Assembly: GCA_020081605.1 (NCBI GenBank)
Contig: JAHREC010000011.1
Coordinates: 5,288,525 to 5,352,524 of the forward strand
Direction: 5' to 3'
DNA from: Albifimbria verrucaria
Taxonomy: Eukaryota; Ascomycota; Sordariomycetes; Hypocreales; Stachybotryaceae
DNA length: 64,000 nucleotides
A model generated the notes under the pieces. That model worked only from the letters and a program-made list of their open reading frames with translations, did not search any database and was not told the origin of the DNA. This document shows positions 62,260 to 64,000 of the stretch, one piece after another. Position 1 is the stretch's first letter. Every line of letters begins with the position of its first letter. The position numbers were made by a program, and so were the translations under genes.

Positions 62260-62815
62260 TAATTTTAATGGTTTCTATAGTGAAGTGAACTCTTGAGCAT
62301 TATGTTTAAGCTGATTAGGCCGAAGGTGCTATTCGGATGGGAGCCAACGGGCGGCATGATGAGAAAGTTGGTAAAGGGGCTGATGCATTAATTTATAGCG
62401 ATCTATGGATTGACGTCCTGCGGCTTAGGTTACACAGCCTCAACAGGGGCTTTGGGGGTGATAACCAACAGGCTGTTGGTTCGTAGGAGGATACAGCAGG
62501 ATAACCTGTGCTGGCGTTAGGCAGGAAAACGTGGGATGGATCAACTTAACGTCCGGTGGCCGATTTGCAGGATCAGGGTTATCGGCAGATTAGTCATGGT
62601 CCTATGGCCAGCGCTAACCGCTACGTTGTCGAACCGCTAACCGCCAACCTTAAAGCGTGAGGAAAGAGCAGCTATTAAGGTTACTCTGGATTAAAATGGC
62701 AGGTATACAAGGCATAGGGTGAAATAGTATTCTAACAGCTATCGGTAAGTGCTAGTTATGAGTGAAAAGGTTGATAGAAGCGAGCAGACCAAGCATATAG
62801 GGTAGGTAAATTTCT
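62260..62815. other. Subtelomeric non-coding region
   Basis: No gene recognised. Contains short imperfect inverted words (AACCAACAGGCTGTTGGTT near 62463). Confidence 0.4.
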
Positions 62816-62848
62816 GACCCTGACCCTAACCCTAACCCTGACCTTGAG
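62816..62848. repeat. Interstitial telomere-like repeat, CCCTAA orientation
   Basis: CCCTGACCCTAACCCTAAC and similar degenerate units, opposite in orientation to the terminal repeats. Confidence 0.8.
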
Positions 62849-63054
62849 GATCTTTGGCCCTAGGGTCTGCAGAAGAAGTTTGGTTAAGGGTACAAAGAAC
62901 AGGGTTGAAGGCCGAGGTGGGCCAGGGTTACTAGCTAAGGTTCTTGTTAGACTGAAAAGACGAAGAGTTTAAGAGAAGGTGGGTTAAGTTCTCTAATCAC
63001 TGAGGAAGGAGGAGTTGTAGGAAGTTGTAGGAAGTTTTTCACAAGCTACTTTTT

Positions 63055-63085
63055 GCTGTCTGTTGTCTGTTGTCTGTTGTCTGCG
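63055..63085. repeat. TGTCTGT short tandem repeat
   Basis: About four copies of a 7-8 bp TGTCTGT(T) unit. The overlapping open frame is an artefact. Confidence 0.75.
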
Positions 63086-63202
63086 GTTGAGTCTCCTAGT
63101 GTCACGCTGCCTAGCTTGTCTAAGCGCTTCTCCCAGTTGCTTGTTGGTGCCTGTTTGTTCTCGCTATCTAGTCGCTGTTTTCTACTCTTTCTTGTCTATC
63201 TT

Positions 63203-63323
63203 CTGTTCTCTGCTCTGTTCTCTGCTCTGTTCTCTGCTCTGTTCTCTGCTCTGTTCTCTGCTCTGTTCTCTGCTCTGTTCTCTGCTCTGTTCTCTGCTCT
63301 GTTCTCTGCTCTGTTCTCTGCTC
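63203..63323. repeat. 12-bp minisatellite CTGTTCTCTGCT
   Basis: About ten near-perfect copies in a pyrimidine-rich subtelomeric stretch. Frames across it give repetitive Leu/Ser/Cys strings and are not genes. Confidence 0.92.
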
Positions 63324-63834
63324 TTTGTTCTTTACCTCCCGCTTTAGCCTGTTAACCTTTTCCCACCAGTCCTTTCTGTTCTAGATCGGTTGTCTGTTGT
63401 CGTCGCCTGCAACCTGCTTAGCTTTCTTTTCCGTTTGCTCTTTCTAAGTTGCTACTGTCCGCCAGGTGTGGTTGGCCATCTGCCGTCTGCTTTTTGCTTC
63501 AGGGTCTTTACTAAGCACTCTCGGCCTCTGCTGGTTACTACTTTGCTAGTCACTGGTTTCCACTTGTTTGAAGCCTAGAACCTTAAGGCTACCTGATCTT
63601 TCCTACCTGGGTGGTCTCCACTACGCGCTTACAAGTAACCGACTGTTTGCGTCTTTGCTTTTCGGTCTCCACTCGTTACCCTCTGGCGGTCCCTTGTTGC
63701 TGGTCGTTTAAGAAGGCCGAAGCCTACGACTTCTTACAAGGGCGAGAAGCAAACAACAGACAGTTAAAGGCGGCTACTAAACGGCAAAAAGCGGAAAAGT
63801 AGCGTGAAGAGAGTAGAAAGGGTGAAACTGCAGG

Positions 63835-63892
63835 CCTAATCTTGGCCTTAACCCTACGCGTAACCCTACCCGTAGCCTTAGCCCTAACCCAA
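63835..63892. repeat. Degenerate CCCTAA-like units before the telomere
   Basis: CCTTAACCCTACGCGTAACC and CCCGTAGCCTTAGCCCTAAC, diverged telomere-like units in reverse orientation, head-to-head with the terminal TTAGGG array. Confidence 0.65.
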
Positions 63893-63898
63893 CGGAAA

Positions 63899-64000
63899 TT
63901 AGGGTTAGGGTTAGGGTTAGGGTTAGGGTTAGGGTTAGGAGTTAGGGTTAGGAGTTAGGGTTAGGGTTAGGGTTAGGGTTAGGGTTAGGGTTAGGGTTAG
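63899..64000. repeat. Telomere repeat array (TTAGGG)n
   Basis: About 17 units to the end of the window, including two TTAGGAG variants at about 63937-63956. The orientation (G-rich strand running 5' to 3' to the end) marks the right chromosome end. Confidence 0.97.

Noticed and set aside
63053..63355. 100-codon open frame with SALF repeats
   Set aside because: It is a translation of the 12-bp minisatellite.

Overview
The window is the right end of a chromosome of a filamentous ascomycete. It closes with TTAGGG telomere repeats (63899-64000). The genes have short introns of about 50-90 nt with GT..AG borders and CTAAC-like branch sites. Recognisable families are typical of Pezizomycotina: NACHT proteins with a DUF7708-like head, HET, 2EXR, PNP-NACHT, fungal P450 and NucA/NucB-like. 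Long blocks made almost only of A and T hold retrotransposon relics whose coding traces differ from normal by C-to-T and G-to-A changes, the signature of repeat-induced point mutation (RIP). The genus cannot be fixed from sequence alone; a plant-associated Sordariomycete or Dothideomycete fits.

Layout. 0.3-4.5 kb: broken NACHT-type STAND gene. 4.7-7 kb: a dienelactone-hydrolase-like gene and an isochorismatase-like hydrolase. 8.4-8.9 kb: acyltransferase remnant. 8966-25411: a chromodomain Ty3/gypsy element with a GTTTG target duplication, split by a second copy of the same family at 13675-21926 with a CCTTA duplication. 26-27.3 kb: truncated P450 relic. 27.4-34 kb: HET gene, secreted Cys-rich NucA/NucB-like protein, 2EXR gene, with an AT-rich block between. 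34.6-35.8 kb: lone LTR in AT-rich DNA. 36-38 kb: PNP-NACHT, zinc finger and ankyrin fragments. 39.4-41 kb: large secreted protein. 41.6-42.1 kb: NRPS remnant. 43.3-45 kb: AT-rich block. 45-53 kb: microsatellites, GC-rich palindromes and two large genes I could not assign, one with a ParB/DGQHR-like core. 53.8-62.2 kb: glycosyltransferase, small secreted proteins, RNase H relic, a secreted unknown and a small tail-anchored protein. 62.3-64 kb: subtelomeric minisatellites and the telomere.

A theme crosses all of this. Most recognisable genes are cut by single-base frame changes that nearly always go the same way (one base missing) and mostly sit in short homopolymers, while splice sites and domains on both sides stay intact. 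This looks more like uncorrected long-read consensus error than decay, so many entries typed CDS are probably whole in the organism. Entries with C-to-T stop codons or truncation at AT-rich borders are typed pseudogene.

Functionally the window is accessory subtelomere: NLR-like and incompatibility genes (NACHT, PNP-NACHT, HET), secreted candidates, scraps of secondary metabolism (NRPS, P450, acyltransferase) and RIP-silenced transposons. The most interesting part is the two-gene 46.1-52.8 kb unit with its CCCCGGGG palindromes.
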